Below are positions 1 through 7,393 of a stretch of 15,973 bases of DNA, one piece after another. This DNA comes from an uncultured Treponema sp. (GTDB lineage Bacteria > Spirochaetota > Spirochaetia > Treponematales > Treponemataceae), in the NCBI GenBank assembly GCA_947165795.1, contig CAMVBP010000020.1, forward strand, positions 1-15,973, written 5' to 3'. Under the pieces are notes generated by a model. It saw only the letters and a program-made list of their open reading frames with translations, was not told where the DNA came from and did not search any database. The translations under genes were made by a program, and so were the position numbers. How positions within the stretch are numbered: position 1 is the first letter of the stretch; each line of letters opens with the position of its first letter.

Positions 1-2000
1 TAAAGCGCGATTCTATCGTTCACTCATATCCACACTGCTGGCGCTGTGGTTCTCCATTAATTTACCGCGGTATCGGTTCGTGGTTTGTAAAGGTAGCAGA
101 TTATCACGATGTACTTTTGCGCGCTAACAGCAAAATCAACTGGCAGCCTAACCACATTAAGGAAGGCCGTTTTGGTAAGTGGCTTGCCGGTGCACGCGAC
201 TGGGCTGTAAGCCGTAACCGCTACTGGGGTAACCCAATTCCAATCTGGCGTTGTGATGACCCAGACTGTAAGCACACTCTCTGTGTAGGAAGCCGTCAGG
301 AACTTAAGGACCTTTCTGGAGTTTATCCTGATGATCTTCCAAAGCAGTTCGTAGATAAGATTACTTTCAAGTGTCCAAAATGCGGAAAGGGTACAATGAA
401 GCGTATCCCAGAAGTATTTGACTGCTGGTTCGAGTCAGGTTCTATGCCTTATGCTCAGCAGCATTATCCATTTGAAAATAAAGAGAAGTTTGAAAAGAAC
501 TTCCCTGCAAACTTCATCTCTGAAGGTCTTGACCAGACTCGCGGATGGTTCTATACACTTACAGTTCTTGCAGCCCAGCTTTTTGATAAGCCTGCATTCG
601 AAAACTGTATCGTAAACGGAATTGTACTTGCAAGTGACGGACGTAAGATGTCTAAGTCTTTGCGTAACTATACAGACCCAGTTGAAGCAATCAACAAGTT
701 CGGTGCCGATGCAATCCGTCTCTTCCTTATGCACTCAGCTGTAGTTAAGGCAGACGAAATCCGCTACTCAGATGAAGGCGTTCGCGACGTTCTTAAGTCT
801 ATAATTATTCCTTGGTGGAACTCTTACTCATTCTTTGTAACATATGCAAATATCGATAAGGTATCTCCAACAGGACATATGTTTGATTCAAAGCTTCCAT
901 CCAATCCTCTGGATGCATGGCTTTTGTCTATTACACAGAATCTTGTTTCGGAAGTTTCTGCAGCGCTCGATGCATATGATTTGTCTGGTTCTATCGACCC
1001 AATCGTAAACTTTATCGACGAACTTAATAACTGGTATATCCGCCGCAGCCGCCGTCGCTTCTGGAAATCAGAAAACGATACAGATAAGGCAGAAGCTTAT
1101 GAGGCTCTTTATATTGCACTTAAGACACTTGCTAAGGTTGCAGCTCCATTTGTTCCTTTCATTACAGAAGAAATGTACCAGAACCTCAAGACTGCAGAAG
1201 ATAAGGAATCTGTTCACCTTTGTGATTATCCTGTTCCAAACAAGGCATGGATTAACGAGGAACTTGAATTCAAGATGGCAACTGTTCAGAAGGCAGTTTC
1301 TATGGGACACAGCCTGCGTAATCAGTTCAACCTTAAGAACCGCCAGCCACTTGCAAGCGTTGCCCTCGTTACACGTAATCCGAGCGAAAAGACAGTTCTT
1401 TCAGAAATGCAGGATACAATTGCAGAAGAATTGAACGTTAAGAAAGTTGAATTCCACGACCGTGAAGACGAACTTGTTGAATACAAGGCTAAAGCAAATT
1501 TCAAGGTACTTGGTAAAGAGCTTGGACCTTTGATGAAACAGGCTGCAGGTATTATTGCAACTCTTACAAGCGAGCAGATTCAGTCAATTCTTGACGGAAC
1601 AAAACTCAGCATTGATGTTGCAGGAACTGCCGTAGATCTCGACGAAGAAAAGGTTATTGTAGAACGTTTTGAAAAAGACGACCTTAAAGTTTTGAATGAC
1701 GGAACTCTTACTGTCGGACTTGATTCTAAGATTACAGACGAGCTTAAAAAAGAAGGTTATGTTCGCGACCTTATCCGCGGTATTCAGAACCAGCGTAAGG
1801 AAAACGGCTACAACGTTACAGACCGCATTGTGCTTGAACTTGGCGGAGACTCTGAACTTGAAGCAGCATTTAATATGTTTGCAGACTTTATTTCCGGCGA
1901 AACTCTTGCTTCAAAAGCAAACTGGAGCGGAACAGTTTCAGGCGGATACGAAGTTGAAGCAGACGACAAAAAGTGGAGTTTCAAGATTGAAAAAGCATAA
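1..2000 (+). CDS. ileS: Isoleucyl-tRNA synthetase, eukaryote-like type (5' end missing)
   Basis: Charges tRNA-Ile with isoleucine in the cytoplasm. The first full codon in the window is at base 3, and 665 residues are visible to the TAA at 1998-2000; the N-terminal HIGH region lies outside. Visible landmarks are PHCWRCG at about bases 30-50, the stretch ARDWAVSRNRYWGNPIPIW, a Cys-rich segment with CPKCG, EGLDQTRGWFYTL, and the class I signature KMSKS at 645-659, followed by the anticodon-binding helical domain and a C-terminal appendix. The PHCWRCG/EGRFGKWLAGARDWAVSRNR pattern is that of the eukaryote-like IleRS lineage, which is known in spirochaetes and often associated with mupirocin insensitivity; this is family knowledge and was not tested here. 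Codons look more GC-rich than in most downstream genes, as expected for a highly expressed gene. The TTG at 117 is internal and is not the start. Confidence 0.97.
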   Translation, partial: KRDSIVHSYPHCWRCGSPLIYRGIGSWFVKVADYHDVLLRANSKINWQPNHIKEGRFGKWLAGARDWAVSRNRYWGNPIPIWRCDDPDCKHTLCVGSRQELKDLSGVYPDDLPKQFVDKITFKCPKCGKGTMKRIPEVFDCWFESGSMPYAQQHYPFENKEKFEKNFPANFISEGLDQTRGWFYTLTVLAAQLFDKPAFENCIVNGIVLASDGRKMSKSLRNYTDPVEAINKFGADAIRLFLMHSAVVKADEIRYSDEGVRDVLKSIIIPWWNSYSFFVTYANIDKVSPTGHMFDSKLPSNPLDAWLLSITQNLVSEVSAALDAYDLSGSIDPIVNFIDELNNWYIRRSRRRFWKSENDTDKAEAYEALYIALKTLAKVAAPFVPFITEEMYQNLKTAEDKESVHLCDYPVPNKAWINEELEFKMATVQKAVSMGHSLRNQFNLKNRQPLASVALVTRNPSEKTVLSEMQDTIAEELNVKKVEFHDREDELVEYKAKANFKVLGKELGPLMKQAAGIIATLTSEQIQSILDGTKLSIDVAGTAVDLDEEKVIVERFEKDDLKVLNDGTLTVGLDSKITDELKKEGYVRDLIRGIQNQRKENGYNVTDRIVLELGGDSELEAAFNMFADFISGETLASKANWSGTVSGGYEVEADDKKWSFKIEKA

Positions 2001-2006
2001 GATAAA

Positions 2007-2034
2007 TATGAAGGCAGTTTTTGCTGCCTTCATA
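2007..2034 (+). terminator. Perfect 11-bp hairpin spanning the lipoprotein start codon
   Basis: TATGAAGGCAG (2007-2017), loop TTTTTG, then CTGCCTTCATA (2024-2034) form a perfect stem just after the ileS stop. A short TTTT follows at 2037-2040. It could be the ileS terminator, but the T run is short and offset from the stem. It also contains the ATG of the next gene, so it could instead control translation start or arise by chance from the signal-peptide codons. Confidence 0.45.
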
Positions 2035-2892
2035 AGTTTTAGTGCATTATTTTTTTCATGTAAATCACTTCCTGCCGGCAATGATGTTTCTGCAATAGAA
2101 CTTTTAGATAACGAAAGTTCCTTTTATATTGCAATTCCTAAAAATGCCGATCAGGATTTAATTACAAGAATTATTCAGAATAATATAGAAATTTCAGAAA
2201 AAGATGCAAAAACACTTTCTGATAGAATTGAGAAAGTTTACTGCGGACTTAACCGTTCAAGAAATTCTACGGAAATTCAGGTTGCCGTAGATGCTTCAAT
2301 TCCACAGAAATATATTCCTTCACTTTTAAATACAAAAAACGGTTGGACAGTTTCTAAATTTGTTCCTGAAAATTCTTCGAATGTTTATCCTGTTTACAGT
2401 TCTCAGGGGATGAATCTTGCATTTCCTTCAGATAAGCTTGCATGCCTTGGTAGAGATGTAGAAAACATGCTTTCAACTTATGACAGGCTTTATACAGCAG
2501 AGCCTGTATATGCGGAAGAATTGGATGAAGAAGCAGAAGCAAAAAAACTTGCTCCTGAATTATATGCATTCCTTGAAGGTGCAGACAGTGAAATAAGATT
2601 CTGTGCCAACAAACCTCAGTCTTTTTTAACTATCCTTACGGGCGCCCAGCTGGACTTAAAGTTAATAGATGTAAGTGGAGTATTTATTCAGGATCCAAAG
2701 TTGGACAGACAGTATATTCTTAATCTTACCTTTAATTTTAAAAATGAAACTTTCTTAAAGGCTGGAAAATCATTATTAACGCTTGCTTTTGGACTTACAA
2801 ATTCTCAGAGCGAAATTATTGGTAGTACAACGTTAAAAATCAATGGAATTAAGATTGATAAAAATCAATTATATAAACTATTGTCGTTATAA
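2008..2892 (+). CDS. Lipoprotein of unknown function, possible Tp0453 relative
   Basis: This 294-aa protein starts at ATG 2008, seven bases after the ileS stop. The start is chosen because it yields a short signal peptide (MKAVFAAF...ALFFSC) with a spirochaete-style lipobox and Cys18 as the likely lipidated residue. The reading frame stays open upstream inside ileS, but that extension would bury the signal peptide. The mature part has no enzyme motif that I recognise. It shows alternating amphipathic helices and strands, an acidic Glu/Ala stretch in the middle, and a C-terminal half ending in the motif LKINGIKIDKNQLYKLL. From memory, T. pallidum has the outer-membrane-associated lipoprotein Tp0453 (about 287 aa) beside ileS. 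The similar size, lipidation and neighbour make an orthologue plausible, but I cannot align them here. It is probably co-transcribed with the uracil phosphoribosyltransferase gene 21 bp downstream. Confidence 0.8.
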   Translation: MKAVFAAFISFSALFFSCKSLPAGNDVSAIELLDNESSFYIAIPKNADQDLITRIIQNNIEISEKDAKTLSDRIEKVYCGLNRSRNSTEIQVAVDASIPQKYIPSLLNTKNGWTVSKFVPENSSNVYPVYSSQGMNLAFPSDKLACLGRDVENMLSTYDRLYTAEPVYAEELDEEAEAKKLAPELYAFLEGADSEIRFCANKPQSFLTILTGAQLDLKLIDVSGVFIQDPKLDRQYILNLTFNFKNETFLKAGKSLLTLAFGLTNSQSEIIGSTTLKINGIKIDKNQLYKLLSL

Positions 2893-2903
2893 AATTAATA
2901 TTT

Positions 2904-2910
2904 GGGGGAA
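2904..2910 (+). promoter_or_regulatory. Ribosome binding site GGGGGAA
   Basis: GGGGG at 2904-2908 lies 5 nt before ATG 2914. It favours the ATG over the in-frame TTG at 2902, which sits on top of the site itself. Confidence 0.75.
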
Positions 2911-2913
2911 ATT

Positions 2914-3948
2914 ATGGAACAGAACAAAATTATCTTAAAAGCAGAAGATTTAGACGGATATCTTACATCTGAAGATATGAAAGATCTGGAAAGCCTTGAA
3001 GTTCTTTTTAAGGAAACTATGAAATCTTTTGATCCTGTTGATAAAGAAAAAATTGTCGACGGATATGATAAGATGGGCCATAAAATGCAGGAAATTTGTT
3101 CCAAGCATCCAAATATTAAAGTATATTCTTTTGTTACTGAAGAAGGTGCGCACGCTGAGTGTTCGCGTGTAATTTCTAAACTCCGCGATGAAAGAACAGA
3201 TCATCAGGAATTTATGTATTACAGCCAGCGAGCTTATGAAATGCTTTTCCGCATGGCTTATACAGATCAGCATTCAGATAAAAAAGGACACATTATTGTT
3301 AAGACTCCGGTAACTTTTCCTGTTCAGAATTATGCCGTTCATAAAATCCCGGATATTGATCATAAAATTGAAAACACAGTTATGTGCGTAATGCTTCGCG
3401 GAGCTCTTCTTCCTAGTATGATTATGTCAAAGGAAATTCAGGAATATTCAAGCCATGGATATAAAACTCCGTTTGCACTTTTTAAAATCAGCCGCAACGA
3501 TACAAAAAATGAATCTGATATGGAATACATTATGGATCTTAATAAGTCTTTCTTTAAGCTTGAAGAGCTTGACGGCAAAGATTTAATTTTTGCAGATCCT
3601 ATGAATGCAACTGGCGGTTCTCTTGTTACTGTTGTAAAATATCTTCAGAGTCAGGGCGTTAAACCAAAATCAATTGCATTCTTTAATACAATTTCAACTC
3701 TTAAAGGTTCAATCCGTGTAACACGTGCCCTTGAAAACTGTACCTGCTATACACTCTGGATGGATCCTGTAATGAACGAAAAGGCTTATATTATGCCGGG
3801 TCTTGGAGATGCAGGAGACCGTCTGAACGGCTGCGATACAAAGGATGCACCAAGAAATATGATTCAGCTTATTGCAGATTACGGACACAATATTTCGGGC
3901 CTTTATAAATCTCAGCTTTACGAAATTGAAAAGGTTGTTCTCGGATAA
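2914..3948 (+). CDS. upp: Uracil phosphoribosyltransferase-like protein with long N-terminal extension
   Basis: Predicted to make UMP from uracil and PRPP (pyrimidine salvage, cytoplasm). The protein has 344 aa, against about 210 for a standard Upp. The C-terminal two thirds match the family. [14 protein letters not shown] (about residues 159-172) corresponds to the core strand after the flexible arm. [10 protein letters not shown] (227-236) is the PRPP-binding loop, and [12 protein letters not shown] (292-303) is the uracil-binding GLGDAGDR signature. The segment [17 protein letters not shown] (84-100) matches the normal Upp start, so roughly 80 residues are extra; these are charged, helical and unassigned. 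Start ATG 2914 is set by the GGGGG ribosome binding site. It lies between two lipoprotein genes in an apparent + strand operon. Both ligand motifs are intact, so activity is likely, although another base specificity is possible. Confidence 0.85.
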   Translation: MEQNKIILKAEDLDGYLTSEDMKDLESLEVLFKETMKSFDPVDKEKIVDGYDKMGHKMQEICSKHPNIKVYSFVTEEGAHAECSRVISKLRDERTDHQEFMYYSQRAYEMLFRMAYTDQHSDKKGHIIVKTPVTFPVQNYAVHKIPDIDHKIENTVMCVMLRGALLPSMIMSKEIQEYSSHGYKTPFALFKISRNDTKNESDMEYIMDLNKSFFKLEELDGKDLIFADPMNATGGSLVTVVKYLQSQGVKPKSIAFFNTISTLKGSIRVTRALENCTCYTLWMDPVMNEKAYIMPGLGDAGDRLNGCDTKDAPRNMIQLIADYGHNISGLYKSQLYEIEKVVLG

Positions 3949-3951
3949 TAA

Positions 3952-4545
3952 ATGAAGAAATCTGTTTTAATTTTTTTAATCTGTTTATTCTTTCTTTCCG
4001 GCTGCAGCTCAAAGCCAGTTATGCTTCCGGGCGAAAAAAAAGTAACGGTTCAGAATATTTATGCAGAATATTACAATATCGCAGAAGAATATTACAAATT
4101 AAAAAATTACGGTAAGGCTATAGAATTTTATTCTCTTGCAAAGGAACACAAGGCTTTTAAAAATCTTGCGTCTTACAAGCTTGCTTCCTGCTATATGTAT
4201 ACAGGAAAATGGGCTGATTGTATTGATATTTATAAACGCCTGTTAAATGCAGACAAGTCAAATTATTCACTAAAAGAAAATCTTGCATACGTATACGCAA
4301 TGAAAGGCGAAAAAGAAAAAGCACTTCCTTTATATAAAGAGCTTCATGATTCTTATCCTGAAAATGAAAACTATGTTGAGAATTTAATTATTCTTTATCT
4401 TGCGCGCGAAAAAGATGCAGAAGCAAATAGGGAAGTCATTTCTGAATTAATTACAACATTAGAAACAATTGCGCCGGAAAATAAAAATCTTCAGAAATTT
4501 AAGGATGCAATAAATCTTGAAAACAGTGAATCAGTTTCTGAATAG
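3952..4545 (+). CDS. TPR-repeat lipoprotein
   Basis: This 197-aa lipoprotein starts 3 nt after the upstream stop. The signal peptide is clear: a KK pair, a hydrophobic core (VLIFLICLFF) and the lipobox LSGC with Cys18. The mature part holds about three tetratricopeptide repeats: residues 39-69 (AEEYYKLKNYGKAIEFYSLA), 72-102 (ASCYMYTGKWADCIDIYKRL) and 106-137 (LAYVYAMKGEKEKALPLYKEL). A helical tail follows. TPR proteins are protein-interaction scaffolds, so this one probably organises a periplasmic or envelope complex; no partner can be named from the sequence. The close spacing suggests translation from the same mRNA as the uracil phosphoribosyltransferase, although I see only a weak ribosome binding site. 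It ends 3 nt from the stop of a convergent gene. Confidence 0.88.
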   Translation: MKKSVLIFLICLFFLSGCSSKPVMLPGEKKVTVQNIYAEYYNIAEEYYKLKNYGKAIEFYSLAKEHKAFKNLASYKLASCYMYTGKWADCIDIYKRLLNADKSNYSLKENLAYVYAMKGEKEKALPLYKELHDSYPENENYVENLIILYLAREKDAEANREVISELITTLETIAPENKNLQKFKDAINLENSESVSE

Positions 4546-4548
4546 AAT

Positions 4549-5829
4549 TTAATTCTGCTGCTGTTCAAGATATTTTCTGTATTTTTCTGAATCTACACGG
4601 AATGCAATAATAGGTGAATCTGCTTCGTTTTGTGCGTGAATTGAAGCTTCTTCTGCCTCTTTCAAAATTCTTTCTCCGCTTACAATTCTTATAGATCTTG
4701 TAGAAATTCCGATATAGCATTTTGCTTCTGTATCCTGAAGAATGTTGCAGATATCTGAATATAACTTTTCTGCAAAATCCATTGCGTTATCCAGATCAAG
4801 ACCGATTTTAAGCGCAACCAGACTGTCATTTTTATATTCAAACAACAAGTCTTTGAACTGGAACTGCAGTGTAAGATAATTGCAGATATTTTTAATTTCA
4901 TTTGAATTTCTTGCAAGAAGAGGAATCTTAAATACAAATACGGCAAGATCTATCTCTGAAGAAATTGCCCTGTTAATTTCGTTGTCCATTCTTTGAAGAA
5001 GATAAGTTTCCCAGCCGATTCCTGTAACAGGTGAATATAATTCACTGTCGCTTTTTCCTGCAATTCTTTCCGGCTTTTCTTCTTCGTAAGGAAGCTTTGC
5101 AGGTTCTGCCGGAGCTTCTGTTTTAGGCTTTATATTTCCAAGCTCGTAAACAGCGTCTGAAGAAGAAGCTGGTGCAGGAGCAGGAGCAGCCGCAGCCGCA
5201 GGAGAATCTTCTTCTGCATTTTCCTGAGGTTCATCTTCTATATCTTCTGAATAATCAGTTTCTTCTTTGTAATAAATATCATCATCAGAAACTGCAAGTT
5301 CATCTTCATCGCTTATAGTTTTATTTTTGTTCTGAGGAATATAATTAGAATTTTTTGCACAGATAATTACAATGAAGGTTATTAATGTGATTATCAGAAC
5401 TACAAAAAATGAATTACGTGCGTAATAGGCAATGGAAGTAGGGCGGATTAAATATAATAATGCTACTACTTCAAAGTCTCCCTGATTTTTAGAAATTGTA
5501 GATTTATATTTGCGTGTAAGGTTTGTTTCCTGTGGAGTAGAATTTACAGAAGGAAAGGAATAAATTTTTACACCGTTATATTCAATGTCCAGATAAGAAT
5601 AGTTATTTAAGTCGCCGATTGAATCTGAAAGTTTATCTGAAAATTCTTTTGAAGATAAATCAATGGAATCAGAACTTTGTAAGGCAGAAACTAAAGTGTA
5701 ATAATTTTTTGCTGTGCGCTCGTTTCCGTGAGAATATTCGATACAAAGATTAAAGATAAAATAAACGGCCGCTCCAAAAAGAATGACAGATGAAAGAATA
5801 GTATAAAATACTAAAAAACTCTTTTTCAT
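4549..5829 (-). CDS. Two-TM membrane protein with degenerate GGDEF domain
   Basis: The protein has 426 aa from ATG 5829. That start is chosen over the in-frame TTG at 5841 because GGGG (5836-5839) then sits 6 nt upstream and TM1 directly follows MKKS. Domains in order: TM1 about residues 4-26, an extracytoplasmic sensor-like region 30-135, TM2 about 139-158, an acidic linker with an Ala/Pro tract (about 211-222), and a C-terminal domain 266-420 with the GGDEF fold pattern. YSPVTGIGWETYLLQRM matches the usual LTGLxNR opening, and ERILKEAEEASIHAQNEADSP matches the closing AD-ALYxAK helix. Where GGDEF should be there is KNDSL (about 333-337), so c-di-GMP synthesis is very unlikely and a binding or adaptor role is inferred. 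It is last in the minus operon, 22 nt after a Maf gene, and has its own promoter candidate. Confidence 0.85.
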   Translation of the reverse strand: MKKSFLVFYTILSSVILFGAAVYFIFNLCIEYSHGNERTAKNYYTLVSALQSSDSIDLSSKEFSDKLSDSIGDLNNYSYLDIEYNGVKIYSFPSVNSTPQETNLTRKYKSTISKNQGDFEVVALLYLIRPTSIAYYARNSFFVVLIITLITFIVIICAKNSNYIPQNKNKTISDEDELAVSDDDIYYKEETDYSEDIEDEPQENAEEDSPAAAAAPAPAPASSSDAVYELGNIKPKTEAPAEPAKLPYEEEKPERIAGKSDSELYSPVTGIGWETYLLQRMDNEINRAISSEIDLAVFVFKIPLLARNSNEIKNICNYLTLQFQFKDLLFEYKNDSLVALKIGLDLDNAMDFAEKLYSDICNILQDTEAKCYIGISTRSIRIVSGERILKEAEEASIHAQNEADSPIIAFRVDSEKYRKYLEQQQN

Positions 5830-5835
5830 AAATTT

Positions 5836-5839
5836 CCCC
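5836..5839 (-). promoter_or_regulatory. Ribosome binding site GGGG
   Basis: On the minus strand, TTGGGGAAATTT precedes ATG 5829 with 6 nt between the G run and the start. It decides the start of the GGDEF-like gene. Confidence 0.7.
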
Positions 5840-5851
5840 AATACACCCTAT

Positions 5852-7393
5852 TTAATTATAACTTAAAAAAATTGAGTGTGCAAGATTTTTAAGTTCTATA
5901 TATGATATATCGGAGATTTTCTCTTTATTTGTTAGAGTAACGTTATTTCTTAATGCGGCAATAAGCGGAAGGTAAATTAATTCCTGAATTTTTTCTTCAG
6001 CGCTTTCTATCAGTTTTAAAATTTCTGAAGTTCCTTTTTTTATTATTTGAGGATTCACAATTGTAAAATTCTTTTTTGTATTACTGAAATTTTCAGGCTG
6101 TAAAAAATTTATTTTGTAAATATCATTTTCAATTTTGAATGAAGAATTATCTTTTTTAATAAAATCTTCAAGTGAAGATTTATATGCAGATAAAACCTGA
6201 TTTGTAAATTTTTGTTTTTCAATTTCTTCAAGTTCTGTACGGTACATTAATTTTGAAAAGCTGTTTTCCTGAGAAATTATTTTATTGCTTTTATGCAGGA
6301 ATTGATTTTCAAGATAAGTTCCTTTTGTGTATGGCTTTCCGTCATGATAGGAAAAATCTGCACCAAAAATCTGAACGTCTTTAAATCCTAGATTTTTTGC
6401 AATGGAAACAGCGCTTATAGTTACAGTTCCGGAGCCTGAATATACATAAGGAAAAATTGAATTTTCTGCATTATTTATAAACGAAGCAAGCGGATGCCCC
6501 GAAACAAAAAATCTTACGTTTCCATTGTTTTCAAGAATTCTTGCGGCTGCACTCGAGCTTGCACACAAATCAAATGCAAATAAAGTATTTTGGATTTTGT
6601 TTAGCGGGAAAAAATGCGAAGCAGAAATATTCTGTGCATCGATTGAAACAACAATATCGCTCTGAATGTTTCTGCGGCTTAAACTTTGAAAAGCTGTGTC
6701 CGTACAGATAATAAAATATTTTTCTCTTTGTGATTGAATTAAGTTTAATGTTTTGTCTAGGGAAGGGCCAGCCGCAATTATTGCCGCTGTTTTTGAAGTA
6801 TCAGGTTCAGCAAATATTTGTTCATTTTTCTGCGGATGTTTTTGCAGCGAGGAAATATTTGAAAGAATATTATGTACCCAGATTTTTCCAAAATGTGCCT
6901 GAACTGAATAGTCTGCAGAAATTATATTTAATGAATGCTGAATAATTTCTGAAATCTCTTTTATATAATTCTTATTTTCTAAAATCCATGCCTTCTGTTC
7001 AATTATTTTCAAATCTCCGTATTTTGCAGGAAAATAATTGTTTATTAATGTTTCATAAAGATTTTGAATTGTCGTAAAAATAATATTTTTGTTTTCCTTA
7101 AGCTTCTGAATCTGAACAAAAGCGTTAATAAACTTTATGTCTTCTTCTGAATTTTCTACGGCAATAATTAATGCATCTTTGTTTACATTAATAATTTCGT
7201 TTATTAATGTTCCTGAACCGGCTCCGAGAATTAAAAAAGCTGAATAGGATTTTTCGAGCGATGATACAATTCTTTTTGCTTCATTCACCGGAGAATATTT
7301 TGATTCCATAAATTTTCCGCTTTTAAAAACCGGAATCTGTATATTATCTCTGGAGGTTTCTATATGATCGTAAATGCCCGAATAATTAATCAT
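5852..7393 (-). CDS. Maf-like glycosyltransferase (DUF115 / MptE-like), second of a pair
   Basis: This 513-aa cytoplasmic protein belongs to the motility-associated factor family (PF01973 type). In other bacteria such proteins attach nonulosonic sugars to flagellin. The N-terminal part has a Rossmann-like loop, LILGAGSGTLINEI (54-67). The core begins at AIIAAGPSLDKTL, with the family GPSL motif at 209-212. It continues through SDIVVSIDAQ (about 245-254), SGSGTVTISAVSIAKNLGF (319-337, the usual Gly-rich loop) and IFGADFSYHDGKPY (342-355). A helical C-terminal domain follows. Its ATG overlaps the TGA of the upstream Maf gene (ATGA), implying translational coupling. It is shorter than Campylobacter Maf proteins, which usually exceed 600 aa. 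Flagellin as substrate is an inference, since no flagellin gene is in the window. Confidence 0.85.
   Translation of the reverse strand: MINYSGIYDHIETSRDNIQIPVFKSGKFMESKYSPVNEAKRIVSSLEKSYSAFLILGAGSGTLINEIINVNKDALIIAVENSEEDIKFINAFVQIQKLKENKNIIFTTIQNLYETLINNYFPAKYGDLKIIEQKAWILENKNYIKEISEIIQHSLNIISADYSVQAHFGKIWVHNILSNISSLQKHPQKNEQIFAEPDTSKTAAIIAAGPSLDKTLNLIQSQREKYFIICTDTAFQSLSRRNIQSDIVVSIDAQNISASHFFPLNKIQNTLFAFDLCASSSAAARILENNGNVRFFVSGHPLASFINNAENSIFPYVYSGSGTVTISAVSIAKNLGFKDVQIFGADFSYHDGKPYTKGTYLENQFLHKSNKIISQENSFSKLMYRTELEEIEKQKFTNQVLSAYKSSLEDFIKKDNSSFKIENDIYKINFLQPENFSNTKKNFTIVNPQIIKKGTSEILKLIESAEEKIQELIYLPLIAALRNNVTLTNKEKISDISYIELKNLAHSIFLSYN
5855..5883 (-). promoter_or_regulatory. Promoter candidate TTGCAC-N17-TATAAT for the GGDEF-like gene
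   Basis: On the minus strand, TTGCAC (5878-5883) is followed by exactly 17 nt and a perfect TATAAT (5855-5860). The predicted start near 5848 gives a leader of about 19 nt that carries the GGGG ribosome binding site. The site overlaps the last codons of the Maf gene (Tyr-Asn-stop), so the downstream gene can be expressed apart from the operon. Confidence 0.6.

Noticed and set aside
117..119. TTG as the start of ileS
   Set aside because: The frame is open to the left edge and encodes conserved IleRS sequence such as PHCWRCG, so the gene is simply cut by the window.
1696..2007. Extending the lipoprotein upstream to an in-frame start inside ileS
   Set aside because: It would overlap ileS by 300 bases and bury the signal peptide and lipobox mid-protein.
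5169..5206. GC-rich repeat suggesting inserted DNA in the GGDEF-like gene
   Set aside because: It encodes an Ala/Pro linker, a common interdomain spacer, and the frame is intact on both sides.
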